This document shows positions 1-11,280 of a DNA stretch of 27,129 bases, piece by piece. Origin of the DNA: Saccoglossus kowalevskii (lineage: Eukaryota > Hemichordata > Enteropneusta > Harrimaniidae); assembly GCF_000003605.2 (NCBI RefSeq), contig NW_003110489.1, positions 36,524 through 63,652 on the forward strand, given 5' to 3'. A program made the translations under genes and the position numbers. Position 1 is the stretch's first letter. Each line of letters opens with the position of its first letter. A model generated the notes under the pieces. That model saw only the letters and a list, made by a program, of their open reading frames with translations. It was not told the origin of the DNA and made no database searches.

Positions 1-57
1 AACTACAGCGAAATCCCCGCGTTTGCCGCCATCTTGAATAAGTTATCGTGACGTCAC
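1..57. promoter_or_regulatory. YY1-like site and palindromic CRE at window edge
   Basis: GCCGCCATCTT at 25-35 fits the YY1 consensus in reverse orientation, which in animals often sits at transcription or translation starts. GTGACGTCAC at 48-57 is a perfect cAMP-response-element palindrome 12 bases further on. Read on the minus strand, the YY1 site contains ATGGCGGC. The pairing suggests the edge of a promoter for a gene lying left of the window. Only motifs are visible and no transcript evidence is available. Confidence 0.3.
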
Positions 58-562
58 AAGGCGTCTCTTTTCCAATTTCACGCAGTTTTCGTCGTGAAAA
101 CGACCAATTTCGAAAAATCGCCCTCAAAATAATTGATGAAATAGTTTCGGGACCCATCGACAGTAGAAAGATAGAAACTTAAGACGAAAAGAATGAAAAA
201 AAAGGCTGTTACGACCCGACATGATTTCAGTTCGGTAAAATTGGGTAACTCGCAAAGGATGGAACTGTAGCTCCCTGGTTTCGCGTTAACACCACGACGA
301 ACAAAATAACCGACAGCGAAACCAAGCGAGCTACAGAACTGCAGCTAACATTGTCTTCGCATTTTATCTGCACGTGTCATGGCGGCCAACAAGTCTACAA
401 TAATGCCACGCGCTCACATCAGTGCCGAATTGTTTCATAGATTTTCTTCTAAATTAGGAGGTTAACCTGTGGACACGCACTCTCAAACAACTGTATTCTG
501 AATATGCCTAAATGTAGACTCTGGGATGGAGTGTTGAAAGATATTGAACACTTTGAGCTAGC

Positions 563-597
563 CCACGTGTTCAGAAGGTCATGCCGTGAACACGTGG
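563..597. repeat. Inverted repeat with paired E-boxes
   Basis: CCACGTGTTCA at 563-573 is repeated as its exact reverse complement at 587-597, separated by 13 bases. Each arm contains the E-box CACGTG, bound in animals by bHLH factors of the Myc/USF/HIF type. It could be a regulatory pair or chance. Confidence 0.5.
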
Positions 598-1475
598 TCA
601 GGCAAGAAGAGGGTGTACACGAGACGACGTACATATTATAAGCAATTATACGAATGATATGGGAAAAGTATGAGATACAAAACACGAAGTATAATAAGAT
701 ACAAAACAAGAAAGACCGATAGCATTAGCTTGATTGTCAAATGAAAGCGGGCAAAATGAAAAACGCCATTTTGAAAAAAAAAATGGACAACAAAAAACAA
801 AATACTTTAAACGCAAAACAGAAATGCATGCACACAGTCAGAAAAAAGGAGAATTAGAACTATCATGACCGACCTCTAAACGGCAGTTCTTCCGCACAGA
901 CCGACAGCCATCTCTCCTATTACATGCCGTACGAATTCACGAACCCAAAAGACCAGACTGATGTCCAACCCACGCTCTAGTTTAAATAGATATCACTACA
1001 GTTGTAATTTGTATTCATACGCAAGGTCAAATTTCGTTTATGCTCAAAATATTTGTTTGCAGGGGTTTCGTTGCTTGTTTTTCAAAGTGTTTTATTTTTT
1101 CACGTAAATATAACAGACACCACAACATCTAACCCGTAATTTTTTGAGTGGAGTGGTATTTTTGTTAAAACCAACAGTTTTTTTTTAAATGGCGGACTGA
1201 CACATCCGCAGCGAGTACTAGAACTCGACCAGCTGGGTGAACATTCCCATTGAGGTTTTGGATGATTCATTTTTTTTTAAGACTAAGATGTGTCCCTGAT
1301 GGGGGGTAATGTTCCGTTTATTGCTCGATTTTAAAGAATTATATAAACTACGTTTTCAAAATGCGGGTAAATTGCGTTCTTCTGGCTCAAACCGTTTTAA
1401 ATTATGCAAGTGATCGCCCTCTACCATCAATTTGATAGGTGTCTTTGTTTTTATTAAGATTGGAATATTTATTTA

Positions 1476-1521
1476 TTTGTTTGTTTGTTTGTTTGTTTGT
1501 TTGTTTGTTTGTTTGTTTGTT
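1476..1521. repeat. (TTTG)n microsatellite
   Basis: About eleven nearly uninterrupted TTTG units form a simple tetranucleotide repeat, flanked by T-rich sequence. Confidence 0.95.
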
Positions 1522-2617
1522 TTATTTTTTGTTATTTGTATATTTTTTCATTAGTAAGTGACTTTATTCATCATAAGTATTGAATGAATACATTAGCAAG
1601 TCAGTCAAAAATACACAAACATTGAGAATATGTAATAGTTTTATTTCATTAATCACTTCATCACAAGGTATATTTATTACATATTTATACAATAAATAAA
1701 TGTAAACTAACTTACACATTATATATAGATGATTATGTATTAAATATATGCACATTCACTTAATCACATGATACTTTTTGTCGGTTTATTGCCAAGTACC
1801 AATTTTCAAGTAATTTGGTTGTGTGGCGCCCTCTATCATCACTTCTTTTCGTTTTCTGTGGCTTGGCAGACTTGCGTACAGTCTCTTGTTTATTTGTTGG
1901 TGTTTTTATCAATAAAATAAAATATCGAAGTATTTAAATGGCGAAAGCAGGGTTACCGCTTTTGCCATTAATGCACTGACATCATACATTATTTTATTGA
2001 CTGTATGCAAGTCTAGTAGTTTGAGGTGACATACAATGTATATTAGTACCTATGAAATGTACAAATTCGTACTATTCAGATAAATATATATTTTGCGCAC
2101 CCAATCAGATAAAGAGACGTCATTGCAATCTGTGCAAGTGTTTCTCTTGAAATAGATTAGTTCTTGGGCATTTGAAATCGAGTGTGAATCTGATCACACA
2201 AACATGTTTCCATATTTTTTTTCGTTTTCATTATTTTGCTAACTATATTTACATGACATACTGACTGTGGCATTTGTAACTATGGGATACTATGCTGCAT
2301 TGTGCAAGTTAAATTATTTTGAGCAACTTGAACCCGCCGATTTATTCTTAGAAGATGGCGAATTTGAAGTTCGAATGATTGAATCATTCCAACCCATGTT
2401 TTATAGATTCATATTTGAAGTTGCACTACAGCGCCCCCAAACTTTGGGTACATAAACTAGTAAACAACGAAAGAAACGCGTAAACTTGTGATGGAATGGT
2501 AATATGAATTAGGAGTATGCATTACATGTATGGCACTTTCGCATTTTGTTTAAATGTCGATCGCCAGGGCACTCTCACTCTGTCAATAAGATTTGTACAA
2601 ACGTAAATACATATGAC

Positions 2618-3570
2618 ATGAAATATCGTGAACTATACCAGTGGGATGACCTGTGAAAAGACATTGAAATATCGTGGACTATACCAGTAAGATGACCTGT
2701 GAAAAGACATTGAAATATCGTGGCCTTACATCAGTGGGATTGGTTGTAAACAAGAAATTGAAATATCGTCGCTTACATCAGTAGGATGGGTTGTAAACCA
2801 GAAATTAAAATATCGTTGCCTATACCAGTGGGATGGGTTGTAAACCAAAAATTGAAATATCGCGGCATATACCAGTGGGATGGCCAGTGAACCAGAAATT
2901 GAAATATCGCAGCCTATACCAGTGGGATGGGTTGTAAACCAGAAATTAAAATATCGTGGCCTACATCAGTGGGATGGCCTGTGAAACAGAAATTGAAATA
3001 TCGCAACCTATACCAGTGGGATGGGTTGTAAACCAGAAATTAAAATATCGCGGCCTACATCAATGGGATGGCCTGTGAACCAGAAATTGAAATATTGCGG
3101 CCTATACCAGTGGGATGGCCTGTAAACCAGAAATTAAAATATCGTGGCCTACATCAGTGGGATGGCCTGTGAAACAGAAATTGAAATATCGCAACCTATA
3201 CCAGTGGGATGGGTTGTAAACCAGAAATTAAAATATCGCGGCCTATACCAGTGGGATGGCCTGTGAAACAGAAATTAAAATATCGCGGCCTACATCAGTG
3301 GGATGGCCTGTGAAACATAAATTGAAATATCGCGGTATATACCAGTGGGATGGGTTGTAAACCAGAAATTAAAATATCGTGGCCTACATCAGTGAGATGG
3401 GTTGTAAGCCAGAAATTAAAATATCGTGGCCTACATCAGTGGGATGGGCTTTTAATAGAAAATTGAAATATCGCGGCCTATACCAGTGGGATGGCCTGTG
3501 AACCAGAAATTGAAATATCGCGGCATATACCAGTGGGATGGGTTGTAAACCAGAATTGAAATATTGTTGG
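2618..3570. repeat. Minisatellite A: about 20 tandem copies of a ~47-bp unit
   Basis: Each unit carries the marker AAATATCG followed by a CTATACCAGTGGGATGG or CTACATCAGTGGGATGG stretch and a TGTAAACCAGAAATT or TGTGAAACAGAAATT stretch. Successive AAATATCG positions (2621, 2667, 2713, 2761, 2808 and so on to 3559) give a 46-48-bp period. The TATACC and TACATC unit types are interspersed. A block of about 115 bases at 2941-3055 recurs almost exactly at 3129-3243, a 188-bp shift equal to four units, which shows recent block duplication. The first units (TGACCTGTGAAAAGACATT) are the most diverged. Open frames across it, including one on the minus strand at 3452-3640, are repeat artefacts. Confidence 0.95.
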
Positions 3571-4225
3571 AATTAATTCTTCCCATGTTTAGACGATCGA
3601 ATATATATTTACTAAGCACGAACCACTTTAATTTAACCACGATTATCTTAATTGCATGTTCTGGATATTTACTTTTCTAATTCCACATTGTTGTTTTTAT
3701 TCATTCCAAATGTAAGAACGTCTCGACACCTGCCCATTCCATTCACCTCAGTCACACAGATGACGTCATGAATACTGACACATGCTTGATTGTTGAAAGG
3801 AAAGTCGACGTTGTTTTAGTTGGTAAGCTTTCTTGAATGAAAACGATTGGATATTTCCCTCAAAACAAGTGTCAATATTAAATAAGAAAGTGATAATTGA
3901 AAAAAAAAACTAAATGCATGGTGGTAGTCCACGATGTATCTTAAATTGCAAGTGTCTAGCTTAAGGCTGTGGAATACGACTACAGATAACGTCACATATA
4001 CTCCAATGTAAATTTCATTTTCTTTTTAAAGATGTATTATCATATGGCCGAAAATATGTATATTTTAAAATTGTTGTTCGATACTTTACATACTTACAAC
4101 AGTATTCGTCACATGAAAATTAAACACTAATACCTATGTGCAGTGATTGTTAGTGTACGTACCAAAAAACAGTGCACATGCGTATTAGAGAATTCCATTA
4201 ATTTATCGAACGAAAACTCGCATGT

Positions 4226-4429
4226 ATGCTTACACGAACAGTGTTTATGGTCATAATAATCATATTAGAATGTATTCATCAACATGTAGTATTAATCAAA
4301 AATATTAAAAAATACATCCTGGTCAACAACACAAAACAAAACAATTGCAACGTTCATTTCCCCGCTTTTTATGACGATGATATTCCAGTGTTGAACATTT
4401 CAAAGGACAGGGGTCTAAGGTCACATTAA
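4226..4429 (+). CDS. Small ORF with signal-peptide-like start, uncertain
   Basis: This is an ATG-initiated 67-codon frame. The first 16 residues, MLTRTVFMVIIIILEC, have a basic residue followed by a hydrophobic core like a signal peptide. A hydrophilic part follows, containing YDDDIPVLNISKDRG with one NIS glycosylation sequon. Within 5-30 bases of the TAA stop there are two AATAAA signals. I recognise no family. In AT-rich DNA, Ile/Leu-rich frames arise easily and the length is within chance, so this is most likely not a gene. It is listed because start, composition and poly(A) context happen to agree. Confidence 0.12.
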   Translation: MLTRTVFMVIIIILECIHQHVVLIKNIKKYILVNNTKQNNCNVHFPAFYDDDIPVLNISKDRGLRSH

Positions 4430-5554
4430 AATCAATAAAATAATGAAATCAATAAAATATTAAAATAATAAATATGGAATGATAAAACTGCATATATTTG
4501 TATTGCCGTGTGATTTGTTTAACATAATTTCGACGATATCTCGGTTATAATCATCGTAAACAAAATCAATATTTAAGCAGCGCACGCATCGCAATATATG
4601 AAGTGGTTGATTTTGTGATGGAATTTCAACGTTACCATGGAAACAAGAGCAGAATATTAGTTATCGGTGATTGATATATGTACAAGTATTGTATGTATTC
4701 ATAATTAAACCGTCGCCGTCATTTTATGGCCCAGTGATTGACTGCGCTCATGCGAAAGTCCCAACTCGTCTATTGAAGACGCTGAACTAGGGAGCACTTA
4801 CACGTTGCCGAGGAGTCGCTTGGGAAATGTGATCTGTGTGACTTAGTCGCGCTGAAACGTTAGAAAACATGGGGGTCAGGAAAATGCATGTAACCGTGAT
4901 CTCTTTCACTTGCTATGTGCTGGATGAGGATGATACCACGGAACACATACACCCATAATACTAAACTATGACAGTGCAACACACTGATTTGCATTTTGAT
5001 TCTAGGAATGAACCGGAGAATGGGCAATGAACTCTTACCATATACCAGAGAACTACATCAATCAGCCCTGAAATACGCTGCGATAGTGAACTTAATCGAG
5101 ATTTCCAATAACAACAATTAAGTAGAAACGCTGGAGACAATGGCTCAACTAACTTTGCGGAGTGGCCTCTGATGAAGCAAACGTGAGAAAGTTGTCGACG
5201 TATACAATGAAGACTTCGCTTATTTTTTAAACAACAATATTATTTTCGCCTACTACCTAGGTTGTTATTACCTCTTCCACCCAACCTTTTACCAACTCTC
5301 TGTAATACCTGTCTTTTTCATTTTAGCTACTCAAAATAGCATACATTCGACAAATAACATTGAGATGTGTATTTCCGGAACCCACACTGTTTGTTTTCGG
5401 ATGTCAGAAAATTACAGAAAGTACTAAACATCTATGCAAGACATTTACAGATATACATATATCTCACGATATCAATGTACGACATAATATGGATGTTATT
5501 CCACGCCAAACACGTACCAGAGATATATATATGAAATATATCGATATATATATA

Positions 5555-5607
5555 TACAGTTTATGTATCTAGGCATATATATAATATGCCTAGATACATA
5601 AACTGTA
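5555..5607. repeat. Perfect 24-bp inverted repeat with 5-base loop
   Basis: The left arm (5555-5578) contains TTTATGTATCTAGGCATAT, and the right arm (5584-5607) is its exact reverse complement, starting ATATGCCTAGATACATAAAC. The loop is ATATA. An AT-dinucleotide tract lies directly upstream. This could be a cruciform-prone site, the remnant of a foldback element, or a transcribed hairpin. No target-site duplication is evident. Confidence 0.95.
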
Positions 5608-6049
5608 CTGTAGAGTCAATGTGTCTAAAATCCCATCGGCTTGACATCACGTGTCAAGTTAGGCGATAGAGTAGTGTGATTGGAACGATATACTCTCCAC
5701 TAATGCGCTTTCCGGAGGCGATTCTTCACTTTAATTTTAAAGTAGCACCAAAGAAAAGAATACTTCAAATTTCCCATCGTGTTTCGGGATGTGTCTTGTG
5801 AGTAATCATGAATTTGCAATAACTTATCTAAATCCAGCGATTACTTAATGCAACTTGAACATTACTTGTCGGGTTATACTTTCTCCTTATGTCTACAAGG
5901 TATCAGTTCTCAAGATCGCATTATACGTCCCCAGGAGAACAACAGTACTTCGGTGGTGAAATAGGCCGCTGATAAGACCTCATTCAACGTATAAAAATTA
6001 AAAGAAAGATTCGCCCGGCCGCAGTGGGAAGATAATACAGTAGTTGAAT

Positions 6050-6115
6050 CATGGAGGTAGAAAAGAGATTTTTACCTCCATGGTTGAATCAAATTACACC
6101 ACGTACATGTGGTGT
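6050..6115. repeat. Two adjacent short hairpins with a flanking direct repeat
   Basis: CATGGAGGTA (6050-6059) pairs with TACCTCCATG (6073-6082), and the stem continues inward through a G-T wobble and A/T pairs. GTTGAATCA occurs on both sides of it (6043 and 6083). Just downstream ACACCAC (6096-6102) pairs with GTGGTGT (6109-6115). No function is assigned. Confidence 0.7.
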
Positions 6116-7043
6116 TATCTGCCAGGCCTGGCTGAGATAAAAACAACCGCACAGTGATTGAGATAAAAATGTTTGCTTAGTAATGAAAATGGGGGAGCAG
6201 CGTATCACCGCCTAAACCAAGACGCAACTTGTCGTAGCAGGCTTCCAGACTCTGGGAAAATCTCTCCCGGTATTTAGAGCTCTTTCACGTTAATATTCAT
6301 ATCAACTCTGGGATTAAAAAACGTCTACTATAAATCTTGCTAGTTTCACCGCGTGCTTATTTATGCCTTGAAAGACGATGATGGCCGATGGCGTTAACAA
6401 ATTTGATTGAAAATATTGCATAAGCAGGAAATTGGGTAATTCGTGTCAAGCATTTGCTCATTTCGACTACATATTTTATACCTTGCGCGCACGTGTTGTA
6501 TCACTGGCCACGTTTATCAAAAAAGGTAACACTTTCTTTTTAGCAGTGTTACGTAATCACGCCACACCTCTATCAGTTGCCCGAGTCTGTGACTAATCCT
6601 GCGCGCGATTTACGGCGTGTTCCGGAATGTTTTACCCTGGTTGTACTTGTACTAAATTACATTAAATATGCAAATTCATTCAGTCCAATCAACGAATAAT
6701 TGCATCCACTGAGACTGTTGTTTTTTTCTGGCCCGTTCCTTTCCGCTCCAGCTAGCATTGACCATGGTCACGCATTGTGTATGAACTTTACAACAAAGCA
6801 TTTAGTTAGTATTATGACAGATTCTTATTCTGATGACCAACGTGTCTGTATCATATCTGTGTTACCTCTAGCTCCCATATTGGTACTCAGTAATTACGAA
6901 AAGCTTCTATTTTCGCGTCTCTTGCCGTGGTTAAAGTGATAATACTATAGTGTATAAACAAACATACAATGGAGACGTTTTAAATTAGGGTATTAAGAGC
7001 CAACTCCGCCCAGAGGTCAGCTGGTATAAAATACCACTCTAGA

Positions 7044-7095
7044 ATGGCCCGACTATTGATTATAATTCTGTTTTACTATCCGTTGAATATACACT
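7044..7095 (+). CDS. APCDD1: Candidate first coding exon of the APCDD1-like gene (signal peptide)
   Basis: This is a proposed start exon. An ATG in good Kozak context (AGAATGG) opens 17 codons reading MARLLIIILFYYPLNIH, which has the form of a signal-peptide hydrophobic core. The exon then ends with one extra base, T, at a GT donor (T|gtaaat). The next recognised exon at 8373 needs exactly one incoming base, so the junction codon becomes TGG (Trp) and the 1277-base intron would be GT-AG. APCDD1 proteins are secretory-pathway proteins with a short first coding exon, which agrees with this choice. Doubts: the assignment rests on phase, hydrophobicity and position, because signal peptides are not conserved in sequence. 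A TATAAAA at 7025-7031 lies only 13 bases before the ATG. If that were a real TATA box, transcription would start downstream of this ATG. A second possible phase-1 donor lies about 25 bases further on. Confidence 0.45.
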
Positions 7096-8372
7096 GTAAA
7101 TCGGGGGGATTCCACTGTCAAGTGTGAGAGGATACAAAGCTAAACCCGTAATGATCCAGTTTCGCGTTTTTGCGTCGACAATTATCTCTGACTTGTATCG
7201 AGGGACTATCCTTCTCATCAATCAACCTTGTCAACCTGGAATGTGACATTAACTAACACATTCCGTAATTCATTGTCGATTTGTTTCATGTCGCCAGTCT
7301 GCAATTGGTTAAGCGTCCGCCCCTGTGAGCAAAATGGAACGTTCTTGAGAGCTCTTTTACTGTTCTCGCGGAGCATACACAATGAAATGGAGCCAATCAG
7401 CAAGGCAAGTCCCCCTATCATGTTTCCATTGGGTTTGGTCGCACATTCTGTAACGACCCACCATTGAACAAGTCTGACCGAGAATGAGTGGACGGCGTAA
7501 AAGCGTACGCAGATAATTTGGTACTGTAACCACACTACATCGACTCGTGGGAGCGTGTCGTCGTTCTGCTACTTCGAAACACCGGGCAACGCAACGCTTT
7601 GCTGTGTACCGGACCCGCACCGTACATCCTGCACCTCTGGACTTAGGACAACAATGTTAATACCACTGAAATGTAACAATCCACTCGGAACAGCGATCAC
7701 CGCATAGTGCTTTTATCGGTACCCCCACTCTAACCGTAGTCAGATTTTTAAAAAGGTTTTTGCCGTTTTTTGATGACGCAACGCGATTGAGCCAACACTT
7801 GCTCTAAATTAATCAGCCGTGTTGATGCAGGCAGTTGACGCACTGACACTTGTACGCTGTTCAATGCAAATATATTTATTGTGCATGTTAGAGTCAGCGG
7901 CGAGTCTTCACGCTGCCCAACTTTTGAATGCTCGTATCTAGTAACATTGTTTATCTTCAGTGAGAAGTCAAAACGCCTCGTAATAACATGGATCACATGA
8001 TGTTCGTCGTGTCTCTGCTGAACTTGCTGTATTCCGGTAAGCCCAAACTTGTTACCTTGAACCATTACGTTCCAGTTACGACTTTATAATGGTGTGTCGC
8101 CGGAAATGACCTTAAATGTCGTCGTTTAATCATTTCGGTCTACACAGGTAGTGGGGATAGATTTACAGTGTTTGCACTTACCCCGTCTGTCAACACGCGT
8201 CGGAATTTACTGCTAGTGAAGTCACTCTCCTAGAAGTCCACGGTATCGATCTAATTAGCTATTATATGCCGCCCTATTGTGTCCCATCGGTGACTATGCA
8301 TTGATTGAACTTCGCAACTCTCAATAGCTGTATTTATTTTTTTATTTTGTTTATCTCAAATAAAAATTGCAG
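7096..8372 (+). other. Proposed APCDD1 intron 1
   Basis: If the exon at 7044-7095 is correct, this 1277-base stretch is a GT-AG intron ending in AAAATTGCAG. It contains open frames of about 80-105 codons, mostly on the minus strand (7218-7535, 7748-8065). None shows a recognisable domain and their length is within chance. Confidence 0.4.
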
Positions 8373-8493
8373 GGAGTATGTTGGCGTTCGGGGATTCTCA
8401 GTGTTGCAGCCGTATGCTGAACGATGCTGGTGGTAACTCTGGAGTGACGTCGCCGTCTCCGCCGCAAATCTACGGGGAATGGGTTTCAATGAG
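8373..8493 (+). CDS. APCDD1: APCDD1-like internal exon: linker and start of first APCDD1 domain
   Basis: This is a 121-base internal exon between a good acceptor (AAAAATTGCAG) and a good donor (GAG|gtaaga). It enters with two bases of a codon, carries 39 full codons and leaves with two bases (AG). The readable protein starts SMLAFGDSQCCSRMLNDAGG, continues with a Ser/Pro-rich stretch, and ends IYGEWVSM plus a split codon. From my knowledge of vertebrate APCDD1, this matches the AFKESQCHHML segment, a variable linker, and the GHWVS motif that opens the first of the two conserved domains. In the family a CEVR motif should follow directly in the next exon, but that exon is not found in the window. 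The frame is open and the motif order is right. The ATG at 8378 is in frame but is not needed as a start. Confidence 0.85.
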
Positions 8494-9930
8494 GTAAGAG
8501 CCGCTATGATGGTCTCCGATACGTTACCATTAAAGGGCCATTAATACTAACCTATCTGTCAGGTGGGACAACAGCGTGTAATATCGTGTGTATTTTAGGC
8601 TTGTTCTGCTATTCAACAGTATTGCGCTTATGAGTTTTTGATATGGGTTTACAAGTACACTCATACCCTGAGCGGGAGATATCTCTTCGATACCAGCCAC
8701 CCGTACGCATTCATATGCAACGCGCCATTACGTGTATGCTTTCAGAAAGTGTTGTGTTCGTGTCATGTCTCTCACCCAGTTTGGCGCTCTTGTCTTAGAC
8801 GCATAATTATTACACCACGACGCGAGTCGCATGCGTAAATAGCCACGTTTTAAAGTAGAGATATGGCTTTCTGAGATCTGGTTTCACCGCACAAGAGACT
8901 GGCGGAGTATTAGGATTTCAGCTTATGTTCAGGCAAAAAAAGTTCCATTTCACAGTTTGTGTGTGTACACATACGCCATAGGACATTTGGATGAATGGTA
9001 GCCTCACAAAAAAAGCACACAATAAAATCTACTCGAAACTCAGATTAATTTTCACGGTTGTTGTTTGCAGCCCTGTGCGTATACAATGTATTACTATAGT
9101 CAACACGGCACGCATTGATGCATAGGTGATTGAGAAGTAACACGGGTTGGCTTTTTTGACTTTCCTTCGGTGTATTGTCACGCTTTCCTGCCCCTCTACT
9201 CACGTTCCTACCGCCGATCTTTCTACCCGTCCGCTATTCCGACCACCGTGTTGCGCTTGTCAATAAAGTCCACCCATTGTTTGCGGTGTATTTTACGCTC
9301 AAAAGCACTCGATAGTAGTTACAAAATTCCAAAACAGCTTTTGTTTCCCACTCCCGGCTTCCTCCGGCAACCACATTGACTCGGTGCCAATTATCTTCCC
9401 CATCTGCCGTTAAAGTAGGCCTGACAGCGGTTACACCGCTGAACCAAGCCTTTGCTAAAGAGCCTATATCATCGTCTTATAAATTTATGCACCATGAGCA
9501 AAGGATACAAGTCTTGTAACTCAACTCCAGGTGAGGGAAAATGGAGGTCTTTGTCCGTAGTAATTCTAGACTACTGTTTTGAAAGGCCCTTCTTAAGTGT
9601 AAGCAGTGGAGGGGCACGATACTTCCAGTCCTGGGTCACATTAGCCAATTGTACGACCCAACCCACCCCAAATCGCTTTCTCTTTATTTATTTCTGCAAT
9701 TTTATTTCGAGTTTGCAAGAGATGTCATCTGAAATTCTATTATGTTTCCACCATACTGTGAGGCAAGCTTTATAAGTGCTTCCCGGCTCCATCACTCCGT
9801 TATATACACAGAACACAACACAGTGATGTTTTCATTGTGAGACAGTTTAAAATGTAAGAGACAGAACTCACGCTGCGCAACTCTAACGCTGCCGTACCCG
9901 CCTTAGCATAGCTAATTTTTTCCTACTCAG

Positions 9931-10027
9931 AAATTCAGAATATCCCAATAAGTAAGGAGGGTCCATTACCATGGAATCACGGCTATAGGATAGACACGCA
10001 TTGCGATGGACTGGCGCGGGATTGGAG
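9931..10027 (+). other. Cryptic exon-like segment, not assigned
   Basis: A strong acceptor (TTTTTTCCTACTCAG) and a good donor (GGAG|gtgagg) bracket 97 bases. One frame is open and reads, near its end, NHGYRIDTHCDGLARDW. That frame needs one incoming base, whereas the APCDD1 exon at 8373-8493 supplies two, and the frame it would supply hits a stop. The peptide has no APCDD1 similarity. It may be a decoy or an exon of an unrelated transcript. Confidence 0.12.
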
Positions 10028-11280
10028 GTGAGGGCGATTACGGGATTGGCATCCGACTTAAAACATAATAACTTGTGTAGATACAATAATTGACAAGGTT
10101 ACGTTTAACAAGGTTATCCAAACTGAATTCATTGACGAGAAACTAGTGATGACGTTTAAAACTGATGGAAACAATTACTTTAAGACCATGGCTAGCACAC
10201 ACCATATCCGTGTCGGTACTAGAAAGTCGGTTGTAGTGAAGTGGCAAAAAGTGGTATTATGATCTGACTTTATTTGTACTCTGTGTATCAGTCTTGCATA
10301 TAACCTTGAGTGAATAGATCGATTTCATTTCTGATATATTTCTGCGTCGTTGCCTGTGTTTTAATTTCGTAATAACGTGACACAACACCGAAATTGAACG
10401 GAGAGAATATTGTAATAACTGCGAGACATGGTTAGTAAAGCAAGACACGCATGATAACAAACACGAATCTGAAACTTGTGAAATGCGACGTGCATGGAAA
10501 GTGCGAAGCGCCCAACGTCTTTCAAAATATCAAATGTAAGCATCTCGCCATGAGATTTATAACACTTGACCGCGGCGCTGCGTGTGATTGTACATTACTG
10601 GCACGAGTTTGTGGGCGTGTAAATACGGGGATTGGGGTGAAATATGTATTCCGTAATGTGTGGCTTTCCTGTCAGTGCGATATGTGTAAGTTATAAAGCT
10701 AATGTCATATTTTTAATACTTTTGGCTGAGAGCAGGCATATCGCACCGACCGCGCGCTGTTGCGTGCGTTTCAAGCAGTATTTACACTAACATAACTATT
10801 AGTAAACAAGCGTTTATTCAAATGTTGCATTGCAGGATAGCGGACAACTCGTCACGTGCATTACGTTATTATGTGACTTTCTGGTAAATTGCGTAACTTA
10901 TCATAACAAAATATACGGTTTATAATACCACAGTTGCGCGAGAACAGTACATGAGCATAACTGATGCATGTATACTGCTTCAATGGTTTGTAGATATTTT
11001 AGTGGGAAAGCGAAATTTATACTCTCGACCCGTAGTTCGCTGCATTGTGTACTTCGTTCCACTCTGACGTCACGTCCGCATATCACAAAGTATCCAGTCA
11101 AGTAAATATAATACCTGTAACTATAATAATACCGAGACGTGATGGTGATATAAATTTCAACATTCTGTATTTCTATCTTTGCCAATATACTATCGCAAGA
11201 AACTGTACAAATGCTCATTCTCGTATATACGTGGGTTTTGATTGGGCGTCAACGTGACATGAATTTTTTATTTGTTTCAG

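Larger units (their letters stand above)
58..2617. other. Intergenic DNA, no convincing gene
   Basis: The stretch is AT-rich with homopolymer runs of A and T. It holds an 11-bp inverted repeat with two E-boxes (563-597) and a (TTTG)n microsatellite (about 1476-1521). Two copies of a GCGCCCTCTA-like motif (near 1825) and ATCGCCCTCTAC (near 1413) resemble the ends of dispersed elements common in invertebrate genomes, but no element could be delimited. A 28-codon frame starting ATGGCGGCCAAC near 379 and a 62-codon frame at 2267-2455, which begins with GTG, are not recognised. Confidence 0.5.
3571..7043. other. Intergenic or upstream region of APCDD1
   Basis: The region is AT-rich with no recognised gene. 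It holds a small uncertain ORF (4226-4429), an 18-bp duplication rich in AATAAA (4428-4460), AT dinucleotide runs (5521-5556), the strong hairpin at 5555-5607, two adjacent smaller hairpins (6050-6115), and TATAAAA at 7025-7031. If the exon at 7044 is right, the APCDD1 promoter and 5' UTR lie somewhere in the last part of this stretch. No Wnt/TCF site cluster stands out. Confidence 0.45.

Noticed and set aside
2618-3570. CRISPR-like array
   Set aside because: The units are contiguous diverged tandem repeats without unique spacers, in an intron-bearing animal genome.
7025-7031. TATAAAA as the APCDD1 TATA box
   Set aside because: It is only 13 bases before the proposed ATG, so initiation about 30 bases downstream would skip that start codon. 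It could be functional only if the exon 1 call is wrong.
7218-8065. Several 80-105-codon frames on both strands in proposed intron 1
   Set aside because: They overlap each other in different frames, show no domain, and about eight frames of 100 codons are expected by chance in this window.
10836-10883. 48-base exon-like segment whose phase follows the exon at 8373-8493 and reads SSRALRYYVTF, vaguely like TRSYRFY of domain 1
   Set aside because: The invariant CEVR motif is missing, the exit phase does not fit the last exon, and a 15-residue resemblance can arise by chance.
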